This document shows, piece by piece, positions 7,850-15,803 of a stretch of DNA of 64,000 nucleotides. The DNA is from Streptomyces tagetis. Lineage in GTDB: Bacteria > Actinomycetota > Actinomycetes > Streptomycetales > Streptomycetaceae. Location: assembly GCF_018069565.1 (NCBI RefSeq), contig NZ_JAGPNL010000003.1:682001-746000 (forward strand), read 5' to 3'. Numbering within the stretch: position 1 is the stretch's first letter; the number at the start of each line of letters is the position of its first letter. Under the pieces are notes generated by a model. The model was not told the origin of the DNA and did not search any database. It worked only from the letters and a program-made list of their open reading frames with translations. The translations under genes and the position numbers were made by a program.

Positions 7850-8752
7850 TCAGTCGGAGATCAGCCCGTCACGGAGCTGGGCCAGTGTGCGGGTCAGCAG
7901 CCGGGAGACGTGCATCTGGGAGATGCCGACCTCCTCGCCGATCTGCGACTGGGTCATGTTGGCGAAGAAGCGGAGCATGATGATCCGCCGCTCCCGGGGC
8001 GGCAGCTTGGCCAGCAGCGGCTTGAGGGACTCGCGGTACTCGACGCCCTCCAGCGCCGTGTCCTCGTACCCCAGCCGGTCGGCCAGCGAGCCCTCGCCGC
8101 CGTCGTCCTCCGGCGCCGGGGAGTCCAGCGAGGAGGCCGTGTAAGCGTTGCCCACCGCGAGGCCGTCGACGACGTCCTCCTCGGACACGCCCAGCACGGC
8201 GGCGAGTTCGGCGACGGTCGGGGAGCGGTCCAGCTTCTGCGACAGCTCGTCGCTGGCCTTGGTGAGGGCCAGACGCAGCTCCTGGAGCCGCCGCGGGACG
8301 CGCACGGACCACGAGGTGTCCCGGAAGAACCGCTTGATCTCGCCGACCACGGTCGGCATGGCGAAGGTCGGGAACTCCACCCCCCGCTCGCAGTCGAAGC
8401 GGTCGATCGCCTTGATCAGGCCGATGGTGCCGACCTGGACGATGTCCTCCATCGGCTCGTTGCGCGAGCGGAAGCGGGCGGCGGCGTACCGCACCAGCGG
8501 GAGGTTGAGTTCGATCAGGGTGTCCCGGACGTAGGCACGTTCGGGGCTGTCCTCGTCGAGCGCGGCGAGCCGCAGGAAAAGGGAGCGGGACAGGGTGCGG
8601 GTGTCGATGGCCTCCGTTGCCGGGAGGGTCTGGGCCGGCACGGCTTCGAGCGTCGGGACGTCATCGATGGGGCCGAGCGCCTGGGGCGCGTCGGGCGCGG
8701 TCTCGCTCTCCGCGAGCGCGAGCACCTTCGAGCTGCCCTGATCTGCGGACAT
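7850..8752 (-). CDS. sigN: SigB/SigF-family RNA polymerase sigma factor, SigN type
   Basis: A 300-residue group 3 sigma factor that directs RNA polymerase to stress or developmental promoters. Region 2 is clear (NLPLVRYAAARFRSRNEPME and VGTIGLIKAIDRFD), as are region 3 (RRLQELRLALTKASDELS) and the region 4 helix-turn-helix (MTQSQIGEEVGISQMHVSRL). The ATG at 8752 is preferred because AGGGGGTGG precedes it; an in-frame start at 8788 lacks a site. It follows the sigF-type gene on the same strand. The symbol rests on my recollection of the adjacent sigN-sigF pair in S. coelicolor. Such factors are normally held by RsbW-like anti-sigma factors, none of which is encoded nearby. Confidence 0.85.
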   Translation of the reverse strand: MSADQGSSKVLALAESETAPDAPQALGPIDDVPTLEAVPAQTLPATEAIDTRTLSRSLFLRLAALDEDSPERAYVRDTLIELNLPLVRYAAARFRSRNEPMEDIVQVGTIGLIKAIDRFDCERGVEFPTFAMPTVVGEIKRFFRDTSWSVRVPRRLQELRLALTKASDELSQKLDRSPTVAELAAVLGVSEEDVVDGLAVGNAYTASSLDSPAPEDDGGEGSLADRLGYEDTALEGVEYRESLKPLLAKLPPRERRIIMLRFFANMTQSQIGEEVGISQMHVSRLLTRTLAQLRDGLISD

Positions 8753-8823
8753 GCCACCCCCTTTGGGTCGCGGGACGGTCGCGGCCACGTTCCTCTGACG
8801 GAAACGCAGCCCTCACCTGAATA

Positions 8824-8897
8824 CCGGAGCCGAGGCTCCGGCAAACGCGCTTCCGGCAGAATGTCACATGTCGGCAACGCGCTGTAGTGACATGTCG
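8824..8897 (-). promoter_or_regulatory. Palindrome and repeats in the sigN upstream region
   Basis: CCGGAGCCGAGGCTCCGG (8824-8841) is a perfect palindrome about 70 bases upstream of the sigN start. Further out, ACATGTCG occurs twice, 24 bases apart (8866 and 8890). ATGTCAC and GTGACAT (8861-8867 and 8887-8893) form inverted arms. These are plausible operator elements for sigN, but no known regulator motif is matched. Confidence 0.35.
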
Positions 8898-9035
8898 ACA
8901 TCCGAGACGGCGATCAGCCCTGGAGAAACCGGGCCTGACGGGGTTTCGGGCCGCTGACGTCGGCAAAGACCGGGAGGAGCGATTCGCCCCTCCCGGTGAT
9001 GGTTCGTTCGTTTGTACGGTAACGCCCTGGGGGCG

Positions 9036-9872
9036 CTACGCGTCGATGCGGTTGGCCGACCGGAGCCGCTGGAAACTGCGTGCCAGCAGCCGCGACACGT
9101 GCATCTGGGAGACGCCGAGTTCGGCGCTGATCTGGGACTGCGTCAGGTTGCTGTAGTAGCGCAGCAGGAGGATGCGCTGCTCGCGCTCCGGCAGTTGGAC
9201 GAGGAGGTGGCGGACGAGGTCGCGGTGCTCGACCCCGTCCAGCGCCGGGTCCTCGTAGCCGAGCCGGTCGAGGAGTCCGGGCAGTCCGTCGCCCTCCTGG
9301 GCCGCCTCCAGGGAGGTGGCGTGGTACGACCGTCCCGCCTCGATGCAGGACAGCACCTCCTCCTCGCTGATGCGCAGCCGCCCGGCGATCTCGGCGGTGG
9401 TCGGGGAGCGCCCGAAGGCCGTCGTCAGGTCCTCCGTCGCGCTGTTGACCTGCACCCACAGCTCGTGCAGCCGGCGCGGCACGTGCACCGTGCGGACGTT
9501 GTCCCGGAAGTAGCGCTTGATCTCGCCGACCACGGTCGGCATGGCGAAGGTCGGGAACTGCACGCCCCGGTCCGGGTCGAAGCGGTCGATCGCGTTGATG
9601 AGACCGATCGTGCCGACCTGGACCACGTCCTCCATCGGCTCGTTGCGGGAGCGGAAGCGGGCGGCGGCGTAGCGCACCAGCGGGAGGTTCGCCTCGATGA
9701 GCGCCGTGCGCACGCGGTCGTGCTCCGGCGTGCCCGGCTGGAGCCCCTTGAGTTCGCCGAACAGGACCTGGGTCAGGGCCCGGGTGTCGGCACCCCTGCT
9801 GCGCTGCGGCGCCGCCGGGGCGGGCGCGGCTGCCTGGGGCGGCGGTGCTTGAGGCGCAGTACTGGCCGGCAC
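9036..9872 (-). CDS. sigF: SigB/SigF-family RNA polymerase sigma factor, SigF type
   Basis: A 278-residue sigma factor closely related to the neighbouring sigN product and matching my memory of S. coelicolor SigF, which acts late in spore maturation. Regions 2, 3 and 4 are complete, including EPMEDVVQVGTIGLINAID and TQSQISAELGVSQMHVSRLL. The N-terminal 35 residues are Ala/Pro/Gln-rich. The GTG at 9872 (giving MPASTAPQAPP) has GGTGGAG upstream; an in-frame GTG at 9884 is less well placed. Expression in relatives depends on sporulation regulators. The upstream region contains an ACACA/TGTGT inverted repeat that could be a regulator site. Confidence 0.9.
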   Translation of the reverse strand: MPASTAPQAPPPQAAAPAPAAPQRSRGADTRALTQVLFGELKGLQPGTPEHDRVRTALIEANLPLVRYAAARFRSRNEPMEDVVQVGTIGLINAIDRFDPDRGVQFPTFAMPTVVGEIKRYFRDNVRTVHVPRRLHELWVQVNSATEDLTTAFGRSPTTAEIAGRLRISEEEVLSCIEAGRSYHATSLEAAQEGDGLPGLLDRLGYEDPALDGVEHRDLVRHLLVQLPEREQRILLLRYYSNLTQSQISAELGVSQMHVSRLLARSFQRLRSANRIDA

Positions 9873-9929
9873 GGTCAACTCCACCTCATCATCGTCAACT
9901 CATCCGTCAAAAGCGGTCATAGCATCACA

Positions 9930-9946
9930 ACACATGTGCACTGTGT
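9930..9946 (-). promoter_or_regulatory. Inverted repeat upstream of sigF
   Basis: ACACA-TGTGCAC-TGTGT is a symmetric 17-base element 58 bases upstream of the sigF start. It contains CACATGTG. It may be bound by a developmental regulator; this is inferred only from symmetry and position. Confidence 0.3.
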
Positions 9947-10019
9947 GCAAGCACCGCAAAACGTCGTGTTGAGGGTTCAAGTGGATCAAACTCGGACTAA
10001 TCCGGCAGAGGATGTGGAA

Positions 10020-10049
10020 GGGCCCCGCACCGCGAGGGGTACGGGGCCC
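10020..10049 (-). terminator. Hairpin after the Dabb gene
   Basis: GGGCCCCG and CGGGGCCC arms, extended by CACC/GGGG, form a strong GC hairpin 13 bases past the stop of the small A/B-barrel gene. Confidence 0.65.
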
Positions 10050-10061
10050 GGGGCGCGCGCG

Positions 10062-10355
10062 TCAGAACGTGTAGTCGGCGATCACCCAGGTGGCGAACTC
10101 CCGCCACAGCGCGACGCCGGCCTGGTGGGCCGGGTGGTCCAGGTAGCGGCGGAGCGCGTCGGCGTCCTCCACGGCGGAGTTGATGGCGAAGTCGTAGGCG
10201 ATGGGGCGGTCGCTGATGTTCCAGGCGCACTCCCAGAACCGGAGCTCCTCGATCCGGTCGCCGAGCCCGCGGAACGCCTCGACGCCCGCCACGACGCGCG
10301 GATCGTCACGGGTGACGCCCTCGTTCAGCTTGAAGAGCACCAGGTGGCGGATCAT
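10062..10355 (-). CDS. Dabb-family (stress-responsive A/B barrel) protein
   Basis: A 97-residue ferredoxin-like dimeric A/B barrel protein. The family pattern is clear: it begins MIRHLVLFKL, followed by an acidic helix and a C-terminal His-Pro-Ala-His segment (DHPAHQAGVALWREF). Such proteins bind small or hydrophobic molecules, and the ligand here is unknown. Its ATG overlaps the stop codon of the preceding 58-residue gene by one base, so translation is probably coupled. A strong hairpin follows. Confidence 0.88.
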   Translation of the reverse strand: MIRHLVLFKLNEGVTRDDPRVVAGVEAFRGLGDRIEELRFWECAWNISDRPIAYDFAINSAVEDADALRRYLDHPAHQAGVALWREFATWVIADYTF

Positions 10356-10531
10356 CACTTTCCTCCGTTGGCGGCCCAGGTCATGAAGTCGCCGACGGCG
10401 CCGGCGGCGTCGGAGATGCCCTGGAAGCCGATCTGGACGTAGTCCGCGGCCTTGGCCGGGTCCGTGATGATCACATACAGCACGAAGACCACGAGCGCAT
10501 AGACGGCGATCTTCTTCGCGTTCACCGCCAC
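10355..10531 (-). CDS. Small conserved membrane protein
   Basis: A 58-residue protein with a basic start (MAVNAKKIAVY), one transmembrane segment (about residues 8-22), a DPAKAADYVQIGFQGI amphipathic stretch and a polar tail. The GTG at 10531 has GGGGAGG five bases upstream. Its stop overlaps the ATG of the Dabb gene. Homologues occur across Streptomyces as I recall, but no function is known to me. Confidence 0.75.
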   Translation of the reverse strand: MAVNAKKIAVYALVVFVLYVIITDPAKAADYVQIGFQGISDAAGAVGDFMTWAANGGK

Positions 10532-10662
10532 CGCGGCCTCCCCTGTCCACCGACGCACGTCCGCCGCACATGATCGCACGAAGGGCCCGGTCTTTCGACG
10601 GCCGGTTCGAGAGAGATGTCCAGGGGTGAACGCCGGGGCGGCGGCGGGAGCCGGGACGCACG

Positions 10663-10690
10663 AAGGGCCCCGTCGTGTGACGGGGCCCTT
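10663..10690 (-). terminator. tRNA-Ser(CGA) terminator
   Basis: A perfect twelve-base stem (AAGGGCCCCGTC/GACGGGGCCCTT) with a GTGT loop lies seven bases past the 3' end of the tRNA. Confidence 0.8.
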
Positions 10691-10696
10691 CCGAAG

Positions 10697-10781
10697 CGGT
10701 AGCGGTGGGATTTGAACCCACGGTGACTTGCGCCACACTCGCTTTCGAGGCGAGCTCCTTCGGCCGCTCGGACACGCTACC
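10697..10781 (-). tRNA. tRNA-Ser (anticodon CGA)
   Basis: An 85-nt class II tRNA with a seven-pair acceptor stem (GGTAGCG/CGCTACC). The anticodon arm CTCGC-CTCGAAA-GCGAG gives anticodon CGA, decoding UCG. It has a long variable arm and a GGTTCAAATCC T arm. CCA is not encoded. Compared with the other tRNA-Ser in the window, it shows no sign of an integrated element. Confidence 0.95.
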
Positions 10782-10849
10782 GAGGGAGACTTTACAGCAC
10801 CGGGTGGCGTGGTCAGAAATCGATTCCCGGGGCCCCTTCCGACGGACGG

Positions 10850-11392
10850 TCAGCGGTCCCGGAAGAAGTCCGTGAGCAGCCCGGCACACTCCTCGGCGAG
10901 CACTCCCTCGATCACCTCGGGGCGGTGGTTGAGCCGCCGGTCGCGCACCACGTCCCACAGGGAACCGGCGGCGCCGGCCTTGTCGTCGCGGGCGCCGTAG
11001 ACGACGCGGTCCACGCGGGACTGCACCAGCGCGCCCGCGCACATCGTGCACGGTTCCAGGGTGACCACGAGGGTGCAGCCGGCCAGCCGCCAGCGGCCGA
11101 GCGCCCCGGCGGCCCGCCGCAGCGCCAGCACCTCCGCGTGGGCGGTGGGGTCGCCGGTCGCCTCGCGCTCGTTGTGCCCGCGCGCGAGCACGGTCCTCCC
11201 GTCCGGGGCGAGGACGACCGCCCCGACCGGGACGTCGCCGCCCCGGGCGGCGAGGGCGGCCTCGTCCAGGGCGAGGCGTATCGCGCCCCGCCACGGGTCC
11301 CGTACGGGGTCCGGGAGCGCCCCGGCGCCGCCGGGTATACGGCCGCCCGGCGGCCGTCCCCCGGGAACCTCGGGTCCCTCGGGGGCGGGCAC
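10850..11392 (-). CDS. tadA: tRNA(adenine34) deaminase TadA
   Basis: This zinc enzyme converts A34 of tRNA-Arg(ACG) to inosine. The 180-residue sequence has the cytidine-deaminase-fold signature: HAEV with the zinc-binding His and catalytic Glu, then PCTMCAGAL with the two zinc-binding Cys. The core begins near WRGAIRLALDEA, so the first 32 residues (Pro/Gly-rich, GTG start at 11392) are an unusual extension, or the true start lies further in at a codon I cannot identify. It follows the gene for the deaminase-associated protein by 23 bp on the same strand, a conserved actinobacterial pair. Confidence 0.93.
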   Translation of the reverse strand: MPAPEGPEVPGGRPPGGRIPGGAGALPDPVRDPWRGAIRLALDEAALAARGGDVPVGAVVLAPDGRTVLARGHNEREATGDPTAHAEVLALRRAAGALGRWRLAGCTLVVTLEPCTMCAGALVQSRVDRVVYGARDDKAGAAGSLWDVVRDRRLNHRPEVIEGVLAEECAGLLTDFFRDR

Positions 11393-11415
11393 GCCGTCGG
11401 GGCCGGCGGACGCGG

Positions 11416-11952
11416 TCAGCGGACGGTCTCCAGCACCTCGGAGGCGCCGAGCACCTCGGCGATCTCGCCGACGGCGTCCCCGGACATCGAGCGCAGTTCC
11501 CTCTCGCTCACGCCGAGGTCGTCGAGGATGCCGGCGTCGCCGACCGGGCCGTGCGGCACGCCGCCGGCGGCACCGGGTTCGCCGGCGTCGGCGTCCTCCT
11601 CGTCCTCGTCGTCGGGTTCGCCGTCCTCCGTACCGTCGAGGTCGAGGTCGTCGAGGTCGTCGTCGTCGGGATCGCGGCCGAGCAGTTCGTCGGTGAGCAG
11701 GATCTCGCCGTAACTGCTGCGGGCCGCGGCGGCGGCGTCGGAGACGTAGATGCGCGGGTCCTCCTCACCGTCCACGCGGACGACTCCGAACCACGCGTCC
11801 TCCTGCTCGATCAGTACGAGCACCGTGTCCTCGTCGGGGGAGGCTTCCCGGGCGAGGTCGGCCAGATCCGACAGGGTTTCCACATCGTCGAGCTCCGTGT
11901 CGCTCGCTTCCCACCCGTCTTCGGTGCGCGCGAGCAGTGCGGCGAAGTACAC
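11416..11952 (-). CDS. tRNA adenosine deaminase-associated protein
   Basis: A 178-residue acidic protein of the family found beside tadA in actinobacteria. The N-terminal 95 residues (MYFAALLARTEDGWEASDTE, then a SSYGEILLTDELLG motif) are the conserved part. The middle is an Asp/Glu run (about residues 105-135), followed by a helical tail. The GTG at 11952 is selected for the GGGAGAG five bases upstream and because the family starts with MYFAALL. Its molecular role is unknown; genomic pairing suggests it assists or regulates TadA. Confidence 0.85.
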   Translation of the reverse strand: MYFAALLARTEDGWEASDTELDDVETLSDLADLAREASPDEDTVLVLIEQEDAWFGVVRVDGEEDPRIYVSDAAAAARSSYGEILLTDELLGRDPDDDDLDDLDLDGTEDGEPDDEDEEDADAGEPGAAGGVPHGPVGDAGILDDLGVSERELRSMSGDAVGEIAEVLGASEVLETVR

Positions 11953-12270
11953 CGTGACTCTCCCACTGGTCATAGGCGTGCCGGTTGGGGGTCCCCCCGG
12001 CGGAGGCTGCGGGCGGGGGAGCGGTGCTCCGAGCCCCACCCACTCGGAATCGTGGCAGAAACATGGCCCTCAGGGGATGCCTTCGGCACCCTGTGTCCGG
12101 CTGTTTCGGCCGCGGTTCCCGGAGCGTTCGCACTGGCCGGCGCCGGACGTGCCCCCGTCGCCGCCACGTGCGGGATCGTACGCGGGTTTCGGCCGCCCGC
12201 GCGCGCCGCCCTGCCCGAGCCCCCGGCGCGGCGCCCGATCGCCCCCGTACGGCCCCGCCCGTCCGGCGGG
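11953..12270. other. Gap upstream of the deaminase pair
   Basis: This 318-base stretch holds the upstream region of the deaminase-associated gene and a GC-rich palindromic segment near 11990-12050 (GGGGGTCCCCCCGG, then GGAGCGGTGCTCC). I see no credible gene in it. Confidence 0.5.
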
Positions 12271-12783
12271 TCACCAGCGGAAGGTGCGCATCCGCAGGGC
12301 GTGCCGCAGCCGGGCGGCCTTGGCGCGGCGCGGCTGGACCCGGTCCCTCAACTCCCGCGCCTCGGCCAGCTCGCGCAGGAACCGGTCCCGCCGCCGGCGG
12401 CGCTCCGCCTCGGCGTCCGGCGCGGGCTCCGTGCGGCCCGGTGGCAGCGGCCCCGCGTCCGGGCCCGGCCGCGCGCGGCCGTCGGGCGGCGTCGGGGGCG
12501 CGGGCGCCGGCGCGCGCCGGGCGGGAGGCTCCGGGCCCGCCGCCGTCCCGGGCTCCGCCCCGGCCCGCGCGACCCCGGGCTCCGTCCTGGCCCCAGCCGT
12601 GGCGGACTCCGTCCCTGCCGCCGTACGGGCTTTCGCCCCTGCCGCCGTAGCGGGCTCCGTCCCCGTCGCCGTAGCGGGCTCCGTCCCCGCCGCCGTACCG
12701 GCCTCCGCCCCAGCCGCCGTGCCGGCCTTCGCCCTCGGCGTGGCGCGCGGGGGCGGTGTGTCGTGGAAGTCCCGGTCAGGCAC
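12271..12783 (-). CDS. Hypothetical protein with Ala/Thr/Gly repeat region and basic helical C-terminus
   Basis: A 170-residue protein of unknown function. The N-terminal part begins MPDRDFHDTPPPRATPR. Residues 20-65 are an imperfect repeat of Ala-Gly-Thr-Glu-Pro-Ala-Thr type, matched by a roughly 30-base DNA repeat. The next 50 residues are Pro/Ala-rich. The last 50 form a charged helix (EAERRRRRDRFLRELAEARE) ending RMRTFRW. Only that tail looks conserved. The GTG at 12783 has GGTGGTGAGA upstream. It is divergent from upp. Residue make-up suggests a disordered protein with a nucleic-acid- or protein-binding tail; this is inference. Confidence 0.6.
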   Translation of the reverse strand: MPDRDFHDTPPPRATPRAKAGTAAGAEAGTAAGTEPATATGTEPATAAGAKARTAAGTESATAGARTEPGVARAGAEPGTAAGPEPPARRAPAPAPPTPPDGRARPGPDAGPLPPGRTEPAPDAEAERRRRRDRFLRELAEARELRDRVQPRRAKAARLRHALRMRTFRW

Positions 12784-12911
12784 AGTCTCACCACCCCGCG
12801 TCGGTCCCTGCCACCTTCCCCCGGCCGGCCCGTTTGACGCCTGCGGGCCGGGTCGGGCACGTGCCGGTGGCTTGTCCCGCCCTGCGGGGAGGGGGGCCCT
12901 CCGTCCCCGGT

Positions 12912-12925
12912 TACTGTGGTGGACA
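12912..12925 (+). promoter_or_regulatory. Leaderless-type -10 box of upp
   Basis: TACTGT (12912-12917) fits the TAnnnT -10 pattern and ends seven bases before the ATG, with no separate ribosome binding site. The transcript would start at or next to the start codon. Confidence 0.5.
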
Positions 12926-13560
12926 TGCGTCTCCACGTCGTCGACCACCCCCTGGTCGCCCACAAGCTCACCACGTTGCGCGACCGCCGCACCGACTCCG
13001 CGACCTTCCGCCGCCTCGCCGACGAGCTGGTCACCCTGCTCGCCTACGAGGCCACGCGTGACGTGCGCACCGAACAGGTCGACATCCAGACGCCGGTCGA
13101 GCGGACCACCGGCGTCAAGCTCTCCCACCCGCGTCCGCTGGTGGTCCCCATCCTGCGGGCCGGGCTCGGCATGCTGGACGGCATGGTCCGGCTGCTGCCG
13201 ACCGCCGAGGTGGGCTTCCTCGGCATGATCCGCAACGAGGAGACGCTGGAGGCGTCCACCTACGCCACGCGGATGCCGGAGGACCTGTCCGGACGTCAGG
13301 TGTACGTCCTGGACCCGATGCTGGCGACCGGCGGCACCCTGGTGGCGTCGATCCGGGAGCTGATCAAGCGCGGCGCCGACGACGTGACCGCCGTGGTGCT
13401 GCTGGCCGCGCCCGAGGGCGTCGAGGTGATGGAGCGCGAGCTGGCCGGCACCCCGGTGACCGTGGTGACCGCCTCGGTCGACGAACGCCTCAACGAGCAG
13501 GGCTACATCGTGCCGGGCCTCGGCGACGCCGGCGACCGGATGTACGGCGCGGCGGAGTAA
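12925..13560 (+). CDS. upp: Uracil phosphoribosyltransferase
   Basis: This cytoplasmic salvage enzyme makes UMP from uracil and PRPP. The 211 residues match the usual length. The PRPP-binding loop VLDPMLATGGTL (about 131-142) and the C-terminal uracil-binding segment (EQGYIVPGLGDAGDR) are intact. The ATG at 12925 gives the family start MRLHVVDHP; an upstream GTG pair is in frame but unlikely. It is divergent from a hypothetical gene and convergent with a LytR_C-domain gene seven bases downstream. Confidence 0.97.
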   Translation: MRLHVVDHPLVAHKLTTLRDRRTDSATFRRLADELVTLLAYEATRDVRTEQVDIQTPVERTTGVKLSHPRPLVVPILRAGLGMLDGMVRLLPTAEVGFLGMIRNEETLEASTYATRMPEDLSGRQVYVLDPMLATGGTLVASIRELIKRGADDVTAVVLLAAPEGVEVMERELAGTPVTVVTASVDERLNEQGYIVPGLGDAGDRMYGAAE

Positions 13561-13567
13561 CCGCCGC

Positions 13568-14221
13568 TCAGCACCCCTTCTTGACCGGCGTGGGCGTCGG
13601 ACGCGGCGCGGTCAGCTCGGCGAGCGCCGCGTCGGCGTCCGCCGGGCGGGCCAGGCCCTTGAACCCGTTGCCGATGATCAGGTCGACGGTGGCGTCCTCG
13701 CGCTTCGCGTCCGTGCGGGCCTCGGCGCCGGGGAGCTGGGTGCCCAGGACGGGCAGCGCGGCCTTGTCCGCGGCGGCGGGACCGAGCAGGACGCCCGCGC
13801 CGTCCAGCTTCTTGTCGAACTCCTCGGGCGCGTTGGTCACCTCGCCGATGCGGAAGCCGCGCTTCTTCAGCTCGTCGGCGGTCTGCTGGGCGAGGCCGCT
13901 GCGCGTCGTCGCGTTGTACACGTTGACGGTGATCTGGCCCGGCTTCGGCACGGCCACGGCGGGCGACGGGCTCGCGGACGGGGACGGGCCGGCCGCGCGG
14001 GCCGGCCGGCAGTCCGCGGCACTGGCGGCCGACGCCTGGTCGCCGCCGGTGAAGACGTCGATGAGCTGCAGCGTGCCCCAGCCGAGGAGGCCGAGGGCGG
14101 TGGCGCAGGCGACGCTCAGGAAGGCGAGCCTGCCCCGGCGTCGGGCCGGTCGCATCCGGGGGTACTTGCCCCCGGTGATCCGGTACTTGCCGCCCATGCC
14201 GGGGGGAGTCAGCATGCTCAT
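13568..14221 (-). CDS. Membrane-anchored LytR C-terminal domain protein
   Basis: A 217-residue protein with a basic cytoplasmic N-terminus, one membrane segment (about residues 33-52), a Ser/Pro linker, and an extracytoplasmic LytR_C domain (about 90-195; VNVYNATTRSGLAQQTADEL and KKRGFRIGEVTNAPEEF). This domain accompanies cell-wall glycopolymer ligases but here lacks the LCP catalytic domain, so it is an accessory or binding protein. The ATG at 14221 is preceded six bases earlier by TACGCT, a leaderless-type -10 box. It is convergent with upp. Confidence 0.85.
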   Translation of the reverse strand: MSMLTPPGMGGKYRITGGKYPRMRPARRRGRLAFLSVACATALGLLGWGTLQLIDVFTGGDQASAASAADCRPARAAGPSPSASPSPAVAVPKPGQITVNVYNATTRSGLAQQTADELKKRGFRIGEVTNAPEEFDKKLDGAGVLLGPAAADKAALPVLGTQLPGAEARTDAKREDATVDLIIGNGFKGLARPADADAALAELTAPRPTPTPVKKGC

Positions 14222-14325
14222 GGACGCAGCGTAGTGCGCCGCGACGGTGATGCCTACTAGATGATCATTCGACGTTCCCCGGATGCCGTCAATCCAACCC
14301 GAAAGGGCCAAACCGGCGGCCCCGG

Positions 14326-14622
14326 TCAGTCGAGTTCGAGGACCCGGGCGTGCAGCACCTGACGCTGTTGCAGCGCGGCGCGCACCGCGCGGTGGAGGCC
14401 GTCCTCCAGGTACAGGTCGCCCTGCCACTTGACGACGTGGGCGAAGAGGTCGCCGTAGAAGGTGGAGTCCTCGGCGAGCAGGGTCTCCAGGTCGAGCTGG
14501 CCCTTGGTCGTCACGAGCTGATCGAGGCGGATCGGCCGCGGCGCGACGTCCGCCCACTGCCGGGTGCTCTCCCGGCCGTGGTCGGGGTACGGCCGGCCGT
14601 TTCCGATGCGCTTGAAGATCAC
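14326..14622 (-). CDS. Small ParB-like protein (often annotated as VapB-family antitoxin)
   Basis: A 98-residue conserved actinobacterial protein. The C-terminal segment YLEDGLHRAVRAALQQRQ resembles the DGxHR motif of ParB/sulfiredoxin-like N-terminal domains. Automatic annotation often calls it an antitoxin, but no toxin gene is adjacent on either side, so I would not infer a toxin-antitoxin role. The GTG start is preceded at six bases by TAGGCT, consistent with a leaderless mRNA. It lies upstream of the LytR_C gene on the same strand. Confidence 0.7.
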   Translation of the reverse strand: MIFKRIGNGRPYPDHGRESTRQWADVAPRPIRLDQLVTTKGQLDLETLLAEDSTFYGDLFAHVVKWQGDLYLEDGLHRAVRAALQQRQVLHARVLELD

Positions 14623-14772
14623 ACGGAAAGCCTACCGGCCAAGGCGTTGCGGGCGCAGCCATGGAGGCGGAGTACGAACCCGTAAGAGGCGTGCAAAGCA
14701 GGGCAGAGCGGGAGCGGGGGCGCGGGACGAGCGCCCGCCCGCCCACTCCGCCGCCCTCGTACGCCCCCCGGC

Positions 14773-14859
14773 GGAGCCCCTGCCGGGCTTCCGGGCAGGG
14801 GCTCCGGAGCGCCCACCGGGTCTCCGGTGGAGCCCCCACCGGGTCTCCGGTGGAGCCCC
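14773..14859 (-). terminator. Strong hairpin and tandem hairpin repeat after the HdeD gene
   Basis: A perfect twelve-base stem (GGAGCCCCTGCC/GGCAGGGGCTCC, 14773-14805) is followed by two exact 23-base units (14814-14836 and 14837-14859), each containing a CACCGG/CCGGTG hairpin. Together they probably terminate the HdeD gene transcript. Confidence 0.65.
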
Positions 14860-14876
14860 GCCCGGCCGGCCGTCCG

Positions 14877-15569
14877 TCACACCTCGTGCGGCACGTCGCG
14901 GACGCGGGAGCGCAGCCGCAGGGAGGTGACGATCTCGACCGCGCCGACGACCACCAGCCACCAGCCGCCGAGCACGGTGAGCACGGCGACCGAGCCGACC
15001 GGCGAGTCGATGAGGACGATGCCGGCGATGATGGTGACGATCCCGAGGAAGAGGTGCCAGCCGCGGGCCGGCATCGAGGGGTCGTGGGCGGCGGCCACGG
15101 TCTGGGTGATGCCGCGGAACAGCCAGCCGATGCCGATCCACAGCCCGAGCAGCAGGATGGACTGGAGCGGGCCCCGGAAGCAGAACAGGCCCAGCAGGAT
15201 CGAGACGGCGCCGCTGATGAAGGCGAGGACGCGCAGCGAGGTCCTGCGGTGCGTGCCGAAGGCGGCGGCGAGTTGCAGGACGCCGCTGATGACGAGGTAG
15301 AGCCCGAAGAGCACGCCGGCGGCGCGCAGTGTCGCGCTCGGCCAGGCCAGCACCAGCACGCCGAGGACCAGGGAGGCGATGCCGGTGAACAGCACCGTCT
15401 GCCAGGCGGCGCGGGAGAGCAGGTGCAGGGGCCCTTCGAAGGGCGGCTCCGGCTCGTGGGCCGTGCCGCGCGGCGCGGACGAGGAGGGGGCGTGCGCGCC
15501 GGGGCGGGCGTGCACGCCCCGGTCGTCGTCCTGCGGGTTCCCGGGGAAACTGCTGGGGGGTTCGGTCAT
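14877..15569 (-). CDS. HdeD-family membrane protein
   Basis: A 230-residue integral membrane protein of the HdeD/DUF308 family, named after the E. coli acid-resistance membrane protein. After a polar N-terminus of about 50 residues there are six hydrophobic segments arranged as three pairs, with the repeated family pattern (VLGVLVLAWP and LLGLWIGIGWLFRGI). The substrate or role is unknown in actinobacteria. It is a single gene, with a hairpin terminator downstream and a G-rich repeat upstream. Confidence 0.88.
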   Translation of the reverse strand: MTEPPSSFPGNPQDDDRGVHARPGAHAPSSSAPRGTAHEPEPPFEGPLHLLSRAAWQTVLFTGIASLVLGVLVLAWPSATLRAAGVLFGLYLVISGVLQLAAAFGTHRRTSLRVLAFISGAVSILLGLFCFRGPLQSILLLGLWIGIGWLFRGITQTVAAAHDPSMPARGWHLFLGIVTIIAGIVLIDSPVGSVAVLTVLGGWWLVVVGAVEIVTSLRLRSRVRDVPHEV

Positions 15570-15654
15570 GGTCCCAGCTCAGGGCACCCGGCCGGGTGCC
15601 GCCACCCGGACCGGTCCGGCGGGCTGACGGAGGGTCGCCGGAGACGGTGGGTTT

Positions 15655-15681
15655 GGGGCTGGGGCTGGGGCTAGGGCTGGG
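15655..15681 (+). repeat. GGGGCT repeat with G-quadruplex potential
   Basis: Four units of GGGGCT/AGGGCT followed by GGG give at least four G-triplets separated by two or three bases on the plus strand. It lies in the gap between the HdeD promoter side and the end of the HhH-GPD gene. Confidence 0.6.
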
Positions 15682-15803
15682 ACGGTGGCGGGGGCGGTCG
15701 TCCCGAGGGGGACGTCCGGCGGGCGTGGACTCCTGCCCGCCCGCGCGCCGGCCGCTGGGTACCCGCCCCCGGTCGCCGCGCCCGGTGCGGGCCCGTGCCC
15801 CCG

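Noticed and set aside
14326..14622. Toxin-antitoxin locus
   Set aside because: Only the antitoxin-like gene is present, both neighbours are unrelated, and the DGxHR-like motif fits a ParB-like fold better.
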